Source: Bacillota bacterium
GTDB lineage: Bacteria > Bacillota > Clostridia > Lachnospirales > CAG-274
Assembly (NCBI GenBank): GCA_017460805.1
Contig: JAFUAF010000013.1
Span: 62,001 to 126,000 of the forward strand
Direction of reading: 5' to 3'
Length of the DNA: 64,000 nucleotides
Shown here: piece after piece, positions 1-7,182 of the stretch
Layout: every line of letters begins with the position of its first letter
How positions within the stretch are numbered: position 1 is the stretch's first letter
Translations under genes and position numbers: made by a program
The notes under the pieces: model-generated
The model's database searches: none
What the model saw: only the letters and a program-made list of their open reading frames with translations
Told to the model about the DNA's origin: nothing

Positions 1-1
1 C

Positions 2-70
2 CTTGTTTTTGTGTTGGGGTTTTGCGCTGCCGCGGTGCTTGACAACGGCAGAATAAGATGTTATCATTAA
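2..70 (+). CDS. Possible 3' end of an upstream gene, cut by the window edge
   Basis: A 22-codon reading frame is open from the window edge to a TAA. It encodes a hydrophobic stretch (LVFVLGFCAAAVLD) followed by a short polar tail, which could be the last membrane segment of an upstream membrane protein. The other two forward frames also stop nearby, and no start is visible, so this is only a possibility. It is listed because it would otherwise leave the first 100 bases unexplained. Confidence 0.2.
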   Translation, partial: LVFVLGFCAAAVLDNGRIRCYH

Positions 71-112
71 ATAAGTATAAGTTTTTTAGGATGACAAAGA
101 GGGTGTATGGAT

Positions 113-310
113 ATGTCAAGTGATACAATAACCTTAGACCAAACATTCGGTGTCGCGGATGACGAATTATCAAAGAGATTTAATGAGGTTTTGGAACTGG
201 AAAATAAATTGAAAAGTATTAAGGGCGTGCCTGTAGCAAAGTTTGATAAGGAGTTAAAAAAGGCATATCTCGAATATCCCGACGGAAGAAGGGAGTATGT
301 CGATGCCTGA
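113..310 (+). CDS. Small acidic protein, putative antitoxin partner of a zeta-type kinase
   Basis: A 65-residue charged protein with a helical middle (residues about 15-40) and a conserved-looking end, KAYLEYPDGRREYVDA. An ATG at 107 is also in frame, but the AGAGGG site at 98-103 is spaced correctly only for the ATG at 113. It overlaps the start of the following kinase fragment by 8 bases (ATG at 303, stop at 308-310), a translationally coupled layout typical of toxin-antitoxin pairs. Small proteins with this type of C-terminus often precede zeta-toxin-family P-loop kinases in gut Firmicutes; that is from memory of such gene pairs. The partner is broken here, so this would be an orphan antitoxin. 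Function is inferred from context only. Confidence 0.5.
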   Translation: MSSDTITLDQTFGVADDELSKRFNEVLELENKLKSIKGVPVAKFDKELKKAYLEYPDGRREYVDA

Positions 311-474
311 TATAAAGTTGCCCGAAATACTTGTTTTTGCAGGCCCGAATGGTTCGGGAAAGTCTACGGTCACTAAAGCTTTAAATTTAGACGGAATATT
401 TTTATTGGGAAAACGAATTTTGGGATAAGGACAAAATTATAAGCATTACAAAACAGATAGGAGAATTCAAATGA
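303..474 (+). pseudogene. Broken zeta-toxin-like P-loop kinase (N-terminus only, deleted and frameshifted)
   Basis: Translation from the ATG at 303 gives 41 residues with a Walker A motif (VFAGPNGSGKST, residues 11-22) in the context usual for zeta-type UDP-sugar kinases, then TAA at 426-428. Full family members have about 190-250 residues. A second frame overlaps from about 403 and runs YWENEFWDKDKIISITKQ to a TGA at 472-474, so it looks like the C-terminal end of some protein joined out of frame. I read this as an internal deletion that fused the first 35 codons to a short tail. The catalytic Asp, Arg and Lys residues beyond the P-loop are missing, so no activity is expected. The TGA overlaps the dapB ATG. 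Confidence 0.65.
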
Positions 475-1232
475 CAAAGATAATTATGCACGGATGTAAC
501 GGCAAAATGGGCAAGGTTATTTGCGATTTGGTAAAGAATGATGCTTCGGCGGAGATAGCTGCGGGCATTGACATTATGCCCTGCAATGCGCCGTTTCCGA
601 CTTATACAAATATAAACGACTGCGACACGGCGGCAGATGTGCTTATTGATTTTTCAACGGCAAAGGCTGTGCCTGCGGTCATAGAATATGCGGTTGCAAA
701 AAAACTTCCCGTGGTTATATGCACAACGGGTCTTTCGGACGAAACGCTTAAAATGATGGACGATGCTTCAAAGGTCATTCCCGTTTTTAAATCGGCGAAT
801 ATGAGTGTCGGTATCAATCTTATAGCAAGTCTTTTAAAGAAATATTCTCAGGTTTTATACGAGAACGGTTTTGATATCGAGATAGTGGAGCGTCATCACA
901 ATCAGAAGATAGATGCGCCCAGCGGTACTGCACTTATGCTTGCCGATGCTGTAAACGAGGGTGTCGAGGACGAGCTTGAATATGTATACGACCGTTCACA
1001 GGTGCGTGAAAAGCGTACACACAAGCAGCTTGGACTTTCGGCTGTGCGCGGCGGTACTATCGTAGGCGACCACGAAGTTATTTTTGCGGGCAAGGATGAA
1101 GTGATAGAATTTACTCACTCGGCTTACAGCAAGGAAGTATTTGCGGTCGGTGCAGTAAAGGCGGCAAAATTTATCGCGGGCAAGCCTGCGGGAAAATATG
1201 ATATGCAGAATGTAATGGAGGAAATACAATGA
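471..1232 (+). CDS. dapB: 4-hydroxy-tetrahydrodipicolinate reductase
   Basis: DapB reduces 4-hydroxy-tetrahydrodipicolinate with NAD(P)H in the diaminopimelate/lysine pathway, in the cytoplasm; the product feeds peptidoglycan cross-links. The 253-residue length is normal. The N-terminal Rossmann motif is GCNGKMG (residues 8-14). The signature ERHHNQKIDAPSGT (140-153) carries the catalytic His and Lys, and RGGTIVGDHEV and the FTHSA segment complete the substrate domain. The start is the ATG at 471 with GGAG eight bases upstream (461-464). It overlaps ychF by 4 bases (ATGA), so the two are co-transcribed. No dapA is visible next to it, although the gene upstream lies outside the window. Confidence 0.97.
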   Translation: MTKIIMHGCNGKMGKVICDLVKNDASAEIAAGIDIMPCNAPFPTYTNINDCDTAADVLIDFSTAKAVPAVIEYAVAKKLPVVICTTGLSDETLKMMDDASKVIPVFKSANMSVGINLIASLLKKYSQVLYENGFDIEIVERHHNQKIDAPSGTALMLADAVNEGVEDELEYVYDRSQVREKRTHKQLGLSAVRGGTIVGDHEVIFAGKDEVIEFTHSAYSKEVFAVGAVKAAKFIAGKPAGKYDMQNVMEEIQ

Positions 1233-2326
1233 AACTTGGTATTGTAGGTTTGCCGAACGTAGGCAAAAGCACACTTTTTAATTCGCTTGCAGGCGGCGGA
1301 GCGGAGTCCGCGAATTATCCCTTTTGTACTATCGACCCCAATGTCGGCATAGTACCCGTACCCGACAAGCGCCTTGACGTGCTTGGCAAGATGTACGAAA
1401 CACAGAAGATAACACCCGCCGTTATAGAATTTGTGGATATTGCGGGTCTTGTAAAGGGTGCAAGCAAGGGCGAGGGTCTCGGCAACAAGTTCCTCTCCCA
1501 TATCCGTGAGGTGGATGCTATCGTACACGTTGTGCGCTGCTTTGAGGACACAAATGTAGTACACGTTGATGCAAATGTCGATCCTATCCGTGATATAGAA
1601 ACGATAAATTTAGAACTTATCTTTGCCGATATGGAAGTGCTGGAGCGCCGTATCGCAAAAACACAAAAGCAGGCTGTAAATGACAAGTCGCTTGCAAAGG
1701 AACTTGAAATTTTAAAGAAGATATATGCAGTGCTTGAACAGGGAAAATGCGCTTCGACAATAGAGTTTACCGACCCTGACGAGGAAGCCTTTGTTCAGAG
1801 CCTTACGCTTTTGACATACAAGAAAGTCCTTTTTGCGGCAAATGTCGGCGAAGAGGATCTTGCAGACGACGGCAAGAGCAATCCTTATGTGCAGAAAGTG
1901 CGTGAACTTGCGGCAGAGCAGGGCAGCGGCGTATTTGTTGTCTGCGCAAAGATTGAGGAAGAGATAGCGGAACTTGAAGAGGATGAAAAGCTTGAATTTT
2001 TGAAAGATTTAGGCTGTGAGAGCGGCGGTCTTGACAGACTTATAACCGCAAGCTATGATTTATTGGGTCTTATAAGCTATCTTACCGCGGGCGTTACCGA
2101 AGTGCGCGCATGGACTATCACAAAGGGCACAAAGGCACCCCAAGCAGCGGGCAAGATACACAGCGATTTTGAACGCGGTTTTATCCGTGCGGAAGTTGTT
2201 ACCTATGATGACCTTACACGCCTTGGCAGCATCGCGGCCGCTAAAGAAGCGGGCGTTTACCGCAGCGAGGGCAAGGACTATGTTGTTAAGGACGGGGATG
2301 TTATCCTGTTCAGATTTAATGTGTAA
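1229..2326 (+). CDS. ychF: Redox-regulated ribosome-binding ATPase YchF (Obg-like)
   Basis: YchF is a conserved P-loop protein of the Obg family that prefers ATP over GTP, binds ribosomes and is linked to stress responses. The 365-residue length is standard. The P-loop is GLPNVGKST (residues 7-15), then the switch region with [10 protein letters not shown] and the G3 motif [10 protein letters not shown], a central coiled-coil arm (about residues 125-200) and a C-terminal TGS domain ([17 protein letters not shown]). It starts inside the end of dapB and is followed 5 bases later by the YbaK-like gene, forming a three-gene rightward operon. Confidence 0.97.
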   Translation: MKLGIVGLPNVGKSTLFNSLAGGGAESANYPFCTIDPNVGIVPVPDKRLDVLGKMYETQKITPAVIEFVDIAGLVKGASKGEGLGNKFLSHIREVDAIVHVVRCFEDTNVVHVDANVDPIRDIETINLELIFADMEVLERRIAKTQKQAVNDKSLAKELEILKKIYAVLEQGKCASTIEFTDPDEEAFVQSLTLLTYKKVLFAANVGEEDLADDGKSNPYVQKVRELAAEQGSGVFVVCAKIEEEIAELEEDEKLEFLKDLGCESGGLDRLITASYDLLGLISYLTAGVTEVRAWTITKGTKAPQAAGKIHSDFERGFIRAEVVTYDDLTRLGSIAAAKEAGVYRSEGKDYVVKDGDVILFRFNV

Positions 2327-2331
2327 AAATT

Positions 2332-2796
2332 ATGGCTATAGAAAAAGTAAAAGCATATTTCAGAAATTATGATATGGAAGACAAGGTGCTGGAGTTTGAT
2401 GTGTCCAGCGCAACGGTGGAGCTTGCGGCGCAGGCGCTTGGCTGTGAGCCCTGCCGTATTGCAAAAAGTCTGACATTTACGTTTGGCGAGTCGCCGATAA
2501 TGATAGTTGCGGCGGGTGATGCCAAGATAGACAACGCAAAGTATAAGGCAAAATTCGGAGCAAAGGCGAAAATGCTGAAGTATGACGAGGTAGAACCGCT
2601 TATCGGCCATGGTGTCGGCGGTGTTTGCCCCTTTGGCATAAACGAGGGTGTGAAAGTATACCTTGACGAGTCGCTAAAACGCTTTGAGACCGTTTTCCCC
2701 GCCTGCGGAAGCAGCAACAGCGCAATAGAGCTGACTATACCGCAGCTTGAAAAATATTCGGGTTTTAGCGAATGGGTGGACGTAACAAAATTATAA
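2332..2796 (+). CDS. YbaK/EbsC-family aminoacyl-tRNA deacylase
   Basis: A 154-residue protein of the YbaK/ProX fold, which hydrolyses mischarged tRNAs (often Cys-tRNA-Pro or related) in trans. Visible family features are an N-terminal helix, the SSATVELAAQALG segment, the invariant Lys in IAKSLTF, the IVAAGDAKID strand, and VGGVCPFG (about residues 95-102), which matches the G-G-x-x-P-F/G pocket of this family. The start lies 5 bases after ychF with no strong Shine-Dalgarno site, so translation is probably coupled. It is the last gene of the operon before a shared terminator. The exact tRNA substrate cannot be read from sequence. Confidence 0.88.
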   Translation: MAIEKVKAYFRNYDMEDKVLEFDVSSATVELAAQALGCEPCRIAKSLTFTFGESPIMIVAAGDAKIDNAKYKAKFGAKAKMLKYDEVEPLIGHGVGGVCPFGINEGVKVYLDESLKRFETVFPACGSSNSAIELTIPQLEKYSGFSEWVDVTKL

Positions 2797-2801
2797 AACA
2801 A

Positions 2802-2831
2802 AAAAGACCGGGTTGCTTAATCCGGTCTTTT
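2802..2831. terminator. Bidirectional intrinsic terminator between convergent operons
   Basis: A perfect 10-bp inverted repeat (AAAAGACCGG, 2802-2811; CCGGTCTTTT, 2822-2831) surrounds a 10-base loop. A-tracts on the left arm and T-tracts on the right let it work on both strands. It ends the dapB-ychF-ybaK operon and the long leftward operon; its right arm contains the stop codon of the leftward xre gene. Confidence 0.9.
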
Positions 2832-3221
2832 ATCATCTGCGGAGTACTTTGCTTCAAGACCTTTGGTGTAGGTCTTTAATCCGCTTATAACATTTATCAC
2901 GAGATCTGCCTGTTCGTCCGAAAGATTTTTGCATATGTGCAGAAGTTTGTTTATTTTCAGACTGGGTTCGCTAAGACCTGCGGCCTGTCGTCTGTTTGGC
3001 TTGCCGACTATTTCGTCAATGCTGATGCCTAAAATATCGGCCAGCTTTGCATAGTTTTCGATAGTTGTGCCGCGAAGGCCGTTTTCTATGCTTATAATAC
3101 TGCGCTCCGAAAGGCCGACAAGTGCCGCAAGTTCTTCTGTTGTAATATCGTTGATCAATCTTGCTTCTTTTATATTTTTGCCTATCGTGGGCAGCAGATT
3201 AAATTTATCGCTGTAAGTCAA
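2817..3221 (-). CDS. XRE-family helix-turn-helix regulator
   Basis: 134 residues. An N-terminal Cro/CI-type HTH spans residues about 13-68: IGKNIKEARL, TTEELAALVGLSERSIISIENG and the wall helix NYAKLADILGISIDEIVG. The rest (LLHICKNLSDEQADLVINVISGLK) is a helical tail of a kind used for dimerisation. The start is a TTG at 3221 behind AGGTG. Only 19 bases separate it from purE upstream on the same strand, so it is the last gene of the purK-purE transcript. Its target is unknown. Confidence 0.85.
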   Translation of the reverse strand: MTYSDKFNLLPTIGKNIKEARLINDITTEELAALVGLSERSIISIENGLRGTTIENYAKLADILGISIDEIVGKPNRRQAAGLSEPSLKINKLLHICKNLSDEQADLVINVISGLKTYTKGLEAKYSADDKRPD

Positions 3222-3240
3222 TTTTCACACCTGCCTTTTA

Positions 3241-3756
3241 TCATTCTTTTTCCGCAAGGTATTCGGCATAACCGATACTGCTTAATTTTTCGGCTTTTTC
3301 CTCAACTTCCTGCTTCATTGAAAGACGAAAATCGGATATTTTTTTCGCAAGTTCGGTATCAAAAGCCGCAAGCATCTGTACTGCAAGCAAGCCTGCATTT
3401 TTGCCTGCGTTTATAGCGACTGTCGCAACAGGTATGCCCGCGGGCATCTGTACTATGGAATAAAGCGAGTCAACACCGCTCAATGCGCGTGTTTTTATGG
3501 GTACGCCTATAACGGGAAGGGTTGTTATAGCGGCTGTCATACCCGGCAGATGTGCCGCACCGCCTGCACCAGCGATTATCACTTTTAAGCCGCGGTTTGC
3601 CGCTGCTTCTGCGTATTCATACATTGCCTTTGGTGTACGGTGTGCGGAAATAACGCTTATCTCATATTCAACGCCGAATTGTTCCATTACTTTGGCTGCG
3701 TCCTGCATTACGGGAAGATCGGAATCGCTGCCCATAATTATACCTACTTTAACCAT
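3241..3756 (-). CDS. purE: N5-carboxyaminoimidazole ribonucleotide mutase (class I PurE)
   Basis: PurE converts N5-CAIR to CAIR in purine synthesis, using the product of PurK. The 171 residues include [13 protein letters not shown] with the catalytic Asp, [13 protein letters not shown] with the catalytic His, [11 protein letters not shown], and the PVIGVPI strand, all typical of class I. The ATG at 3756 is preferred over the in-frame ATG at 3765 because AAGGAGG directly abuts the latter and is 9 bases before the former. The 5' end overlaps purK by 8 bases. Pairing with PurK confirms the two-step class I route. Confidence 0.97.
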   Translation of the reverse strand: MVKVGIIMGSDSDLPVMQDAAKVMEQFGVEYEISVISAHRTPKAMYEYAEAAANRGLKVIIAGAGGAAHLPGMTAAITTLPVIGVPIKTRALSGVDSLYSIVQMPAGIPVATVAINAGKNAGLLAVQMLAAFDTELAKKISDFRLSMKQEVEEKAEKLSSIGYAEYLAEKE

Positions 3757-4915
3757 TGGTATCATCCTCCTTGATTGTTATTTTGCCGAATGCTTCTTCC
3801 GCCCTTTCAAGCGCAAGCTTCGGTGTGTCTGCCGTTAACGTGATATGCCCCATTTTGCGCTTGGGCTTGGTCTGTGATTTGCCGTAAATGTGCACAAATG
3901 CACCCGGTACGGAAAGTGCTTCGTAAAGACCGTAGACCCTGGCTTTGCCGCTGCCTTCGCCCAGAAGATTGACCATGACCGAGGGACGTATAAGTGAGGT
4001 GTCGCCGAGCGGCAGACCCGTTATCGCACGGATATGGTTTTCAAACTGGCTCGTTATGCAGCCCTCTATGGTGTAGTGTCCCGAATTGTGAGGGCGGGGA
4101 GCAATTTCGTTTATCAGAACATCATTGTCTTTTGTTATAAACATCTCGACACAAAACATCCCTATGCCCGAAAAAACTTCCATGACTTTTTTTGCACATT
4201 CCGTTGCCTTTTTTGCGGCAGTGTCGGGGATATCTGCGGGGACTATGGTCTCGTGAAGAATACTGTCCTTGTGGATATTGTTGCCGACGGGGTAGATAAC
4301 GACTTGTCCGTTAAGACCGCGGCAGGCAAGGATAGAAGTCTCCATTTTAAAATCGACCATGCGCTCCGCCATAAGGGGCAGAGTGCCGCCGCCAAGCTCG
4401 TTATATCTTTCTGCGGTCTCGTCTTTGCTGTGCACAACGGCGTTTCCCTTGCCGTCATAACCGCCCGTACAGGCTTTCAGCATATAGGGATAGCCGTATT
4501 TTTCGCCCGCTTTATACATATCGTCCATGCAGTTTATACCCATAAAATCGGGTACGGGCAAAGAGTGTTCAAGCAGGGTCTCTTTTTGTGTAAGCTTGTT
4601 TTGTATTACTTTAAGGCTTTTTGCGGTGGGATAAATCTTATATCCCTCGTTTTCAAGCTGTAAAAGTATTTCCGTATTGATATGTTCAAATTCGTAAGTT
4701 ATAAGGTCGCATTTATCGGCAAGCTGTTTTATTGCGGCCTTGTCCTCAAAGCCCGCAACTATGTGCTCATCCGTTACGGAGTGGGCGGGACAGTCGGGTG
4801 TCGGGTCAAGAATGATAAGATAAAAACCTATCTTTTTGGCTTCGAGAGCCATCATCTGACCAAGCTGACCGCCGCCTATAATGCCGATTCGCTTGCTTAA
4901 ATAGTTGGTTTCCAT
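3749..4915 (-). CDS. purK: N5-carboxyaminoimidazole ribonucleotide synthetase
   Basis: PurK is an ATP-grasp enzyme that carboxylates AIR with bicarbonate and ATP. The 388-residue length is normal. The N-terminal Rossmann-like motif is [12 protein letters not shown] (residues 11-22). The ATP-grasp core includes [12 protein letters not shown], the acidic metal-binding segment [29 protein letters not shown], and a C-terminal barrel. The ATG directly follows the TAA of the upstream methyltransferase/reductase gene (TAAATG), with an AAAGG site before it. It overlaps purE, so the pair is translationally coupled. Confidence 0.97.
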   Translation of the reverse strand: METNYLSKRIGIIGGGQLGQMMALEAKKIGFYLIILDPTPDCPAHSVTDEHIVAGFEDKAAIKQLADKCDLITYEFEHINTEILLQLENEGYKIYPTAKSLKVIQNKLTQKETLLEHSLPVPDFMGINCMDDMYKAGEKYGYPYMLKACTGGYDGKGNAVVHSKDETAERYNELGGGTLPLMAERMVDFKMETSILACRGLNGQVVIYPVGNNIHKDSILHETIVPADIPDTAAKKATECAKKVMEVFSGIGMFCVEMFITKDNDVLINEIAPRPHNSGHYTIEGCITSQFENHIRAITGLPLGDTSLIRPSVMVNLLGEGSGKARVYGLYEALSVPGAFVHIYGKSQTKPKRKMGHITLTADTPKLALERAEEAFGKITIKEDDTNG

Positions 4916-6670
4916 TTACATTTGCCTTTCGTTTTTAATTGCGTTTATGATATCTGTTATATATTCATACCTGTTGAACGGTGCTATAAAGTAAAAACCG
5001 TCCACATAAGGTCTTATCCTTTTGGCTATGTCAAGGGCTATCTCCATGCCGACAGCCTGACCTTCTTCACGCGACATATCGGGTGAAAAACGGTCGATAT
5101 ATTTGTCGGGGATATTGATGCCCGCCATTTCGTTGTTGATAAAAAGCGCGTTTTTATAGTTGACAAGCGGCATTATACCGCCTAATATCTTAAAATCACG
5201 CTCTTTTGGAAGTGTGGACAAAAACTCGACAGTCTCGTCCTCAAAAATGGGCTGGGTAAGGAAGAATTTAGCTCCCTGCTCATGCTTTTTTAAAAGACGC
5301 GAATACTCCGACTGCTTGTTTTTTACGTTGAAATTGACAGCACCGCCGCAGTATACAGGCTCTTCGGGGAAAAGCTCGGTATTCATTTCGTTTATCATTG
5401 AAATAAGGCTGTAGGACTGCATATTGAATACGCTTTTTACAACGCCCCTTTCCTCGCCGGGAACGGGGTCGCCCGTCACAACAAGGAAGTTCCTTATATT
5501 TTCGATATAAGCGCCGAGAACAGACGAACGCAGAGCAATGGCATTTCTGTCGCGGCAGCAGAGGTGGGGCAGAACTTCCATGCCCGTTTCGCGTTTGATT
5601 TTTGAGGAAATTATAACACTGTCAGCGCGCGGTTTGCCCATAGGAGAGTCCGCAATAGTGACTATGTCAACACCTGCTTCTTTAAGTGTTTTTGCGCCCG
5701 AGACCAGCCTGTCAACATTTGTTTTGAACGGCGGATCGAGTTCTACTGCATACAAAAAGTCGTCGCCGTCGATCTTTTTGTGAAAATCGTTTTTCAATAG
5801 TGATGAACTTTCTTCGGGTTTTTCCATATCTAATTGTACAGCATAAATGGTCTCCCCGTCAATATTTTCTTTTAAAAGTTTTATATGTTCGGGTGTGGTG
5901 CCGCAGCAGCCGCCTATTATACCCGCACCGAAATTCTTGAATCCCGAAACGATATCCGCATAGTAAACGGGGTTCATCACATATTCGACCTTGCCGTTTA
6001 TCAGCTCGGGGTAGCCTGCATTTGGCAGTGCTGTCAGCGGCTTCAAAGACCATATGGGGATATTTGATAAAATATTCTCCATGTGCTTGGGACCTATGCC
6101 GCAGTTGAAACCCGCAGCGTCGATATTTTTGTTTACGGCGCATTGGTGCAGGATACGCGTCGCACTTATAAATGCCGAGGTCATGCCAATATCGTTAAGA
6201 GCAAACTGTGTGATGATATATGAAGACGGGTCGCACTGTTTAATGTGTTCGATAGCGGGCAGTATTTTTTCAAGGCTGTCAAAGGTCTCAAAAATAAAGA
6301 TATTTCCGCCAAGACCCAAAAACACATCGGCCAGTTTTATGTATTCTTCGCTGTCGGCGGCGTTGGGGCCTATGCTGCACGCAATAAAAACATCCTTGCC
6401 TTCCGCCGCTTTTTTTGCGTTGTTCCATGCGGATGTGACAAGCCTTTTTACCGTGTCGAATTCACATTCAAGCGTTGTTGTGTTGGCATTGAATGTGTTG
6501 GTGCGGATAAGCTTTGCGCCGCTTTCTATATACTGCTTGTGTATTTCCGATATTATATCGGTCTCGTCAAGCTCGCTGAAGGGCAGGGGGGCTTTGCATA
6601 TTTTGTGATAATATGTACCCATAGCGCCGTCTGTCAGCAGGATATGCTCTTCTATATATTCCCTTATCAT
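4916..6670 (-). CDS. yitJ: Bifunctional homocysteine S-methyltransferase / methylenetetrahydrofolate reductase (YitJ-type)
   Basis: A 584-residue fusion. Residues 1 to about 285 form the homocysteine methyltransferase barrel (LTDGAMGTYYH near the start, FNCGIGP and GGCCGTTPEH supplying the three zinc-binding cysteines). Residues about 300-584 form the MetF-like flavin barrel (AVELDPPFKTN, LLPHLCCRDRN, NFLVVTGDP, FFLTQPIFE). The N-terminal domain remakes methionine; the C-terminal domain makes 5-methyl-THF. No cobalamin-binding domain is present in this protein. It sits in a leftward operon with purK/purE downstream, which groups one-carbon metabolism with purine synthesis. B. subtilis YitJ has the same architecture. 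Confidence 0.95.
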   Translation of the reverse strand: MIREYIEEHILLTDGAMGTYYHKICKAPLPFSELDETDIISEIHKQYIESGAKLIRTNTFNANTTTLECEFDTVKRLVTSAWNNAKKAAEGKDVFIACSIGPNAADSEEYIKLADVFLGLGGNIFIFETFDSLEKILPAIEHIKQCDPSSYIITQFALNDIGMTSAFISATRILHQCAVNKNIDAAGFNCGIGPKHMENILSNIPIWSLKPLTALPNAGYPELINGKVEYVMNPVYYADIVSGFKNFGAGIIGGCCGTTPEHIKLLKENIDGETIYAVQLDMEKPEESSSLLKNDFHKKIDGDDFLYAVELDPPFKTNVDRLVSGAKTLKEAGVDIVTIADSPMGKPRADSVIISSKIKRETGMEVLPHLCCRDRNAIALRSSVLGAYIENIRNFLVVTGDPVPGEERGVVKSVFNMQSYSLISMINEMNTELFPEEPVYCGGAVNFNVKNKQSEYSRLLKKHEQGAKFFLTQPIFEDETVEFLSTLPKERDFKILGGIMPLVNYKNALFINNEMAGINIPDKYIDRFSPDMSREEGQAVGMEIALDIAKRIRPYVDGFYFIAPFNRYEYITDIINAIKNERQM

Positions 6671-6711
6671 TTTTCTCTCCGTTAAAGTTTTTTCTGTTTT
6701 TCGGTGTTTTA

Positions 6712-7182
6712 TTAAAGTATTTCTTCAAGACCGTATTTCTGCACTCTGAGTCCGCATTTTTCATAGAAGTGTATGGCGGAGTCATTGCCGTTCCAAACAT
6801 TGAGTGTCAGATTGTAACAGCCGTTTTCGCGGGCAAAGTTTTTGGCAAATTCATAAAGTGCTTTGCCGATATGTGTGCCCCTCTGCGTTTCGTCAACGCA
6901 CAGATCGTCAATGTAAAAAGTGGTGATATCGGGGAAATTGTTGTCCTCTTTATGGCTTTGAAAAATGCCGAAGCAGTAGCCAGCCACCTTGTTTTCATTG
7001 TCTGCCGCCACAAATACGGGTCTGTTTTTGTCATCCAGAACAGATAAAAGTTCGTCCTTTGTGTATTTGGTCCTGTTTTTTATAAAAAGATCGGGACGGG
7101 CTGCGTTATGTACGTTGTTTACCTGGACAAGCAGGCTTAAAATGCCGTCCGCATCATCTTTTTCTGCGGGTCTGATATTCAT
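6712..7182 (-). CDS. GNAT-family N-acetyltransferase
   Basis: 156 residues with the GNAT fold. Strand-helix MNIRPAEKDDADGILSLL opens the domain, IDDLCVDETQRGTHIGKALYEFA contains the acetyl-CoA pyrophosphate-binding R/Q-x-x-G-x-G/A motif, and LTLNVWNGNDSAIHFYEKCGL is the usual C-terminal motif B. It probably acetylates a small molecule or a protein N-terminus; the substrate cannot be read. The start ATG has a perfect AAGGAG site that lies inside the end of yfhO, with which it overlaps by 4 bases, so it is co-translated with that gene. Confidence 0.92.
   Translation of the reverse strand: MNIRPAEKDDADGILSLLVQVNNVHNAARPDLFIKNRTKYTKDELLSVLDDKNRPVFVAADNENKVAGYCFGIFQSHKEDNNFPDITTFYIDDLCVDETQRGTHIGKALYEFAKNFARENGCYNLTLNVWNGNDSAIHFYEKCGLRVQKYGLEEIL

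Noticed and set aside
4034..4663. 209-codon antisense frame over purK
   Set aside because: Shadow frame; no ribosome site, and the sense strand is an unambiguous purK.
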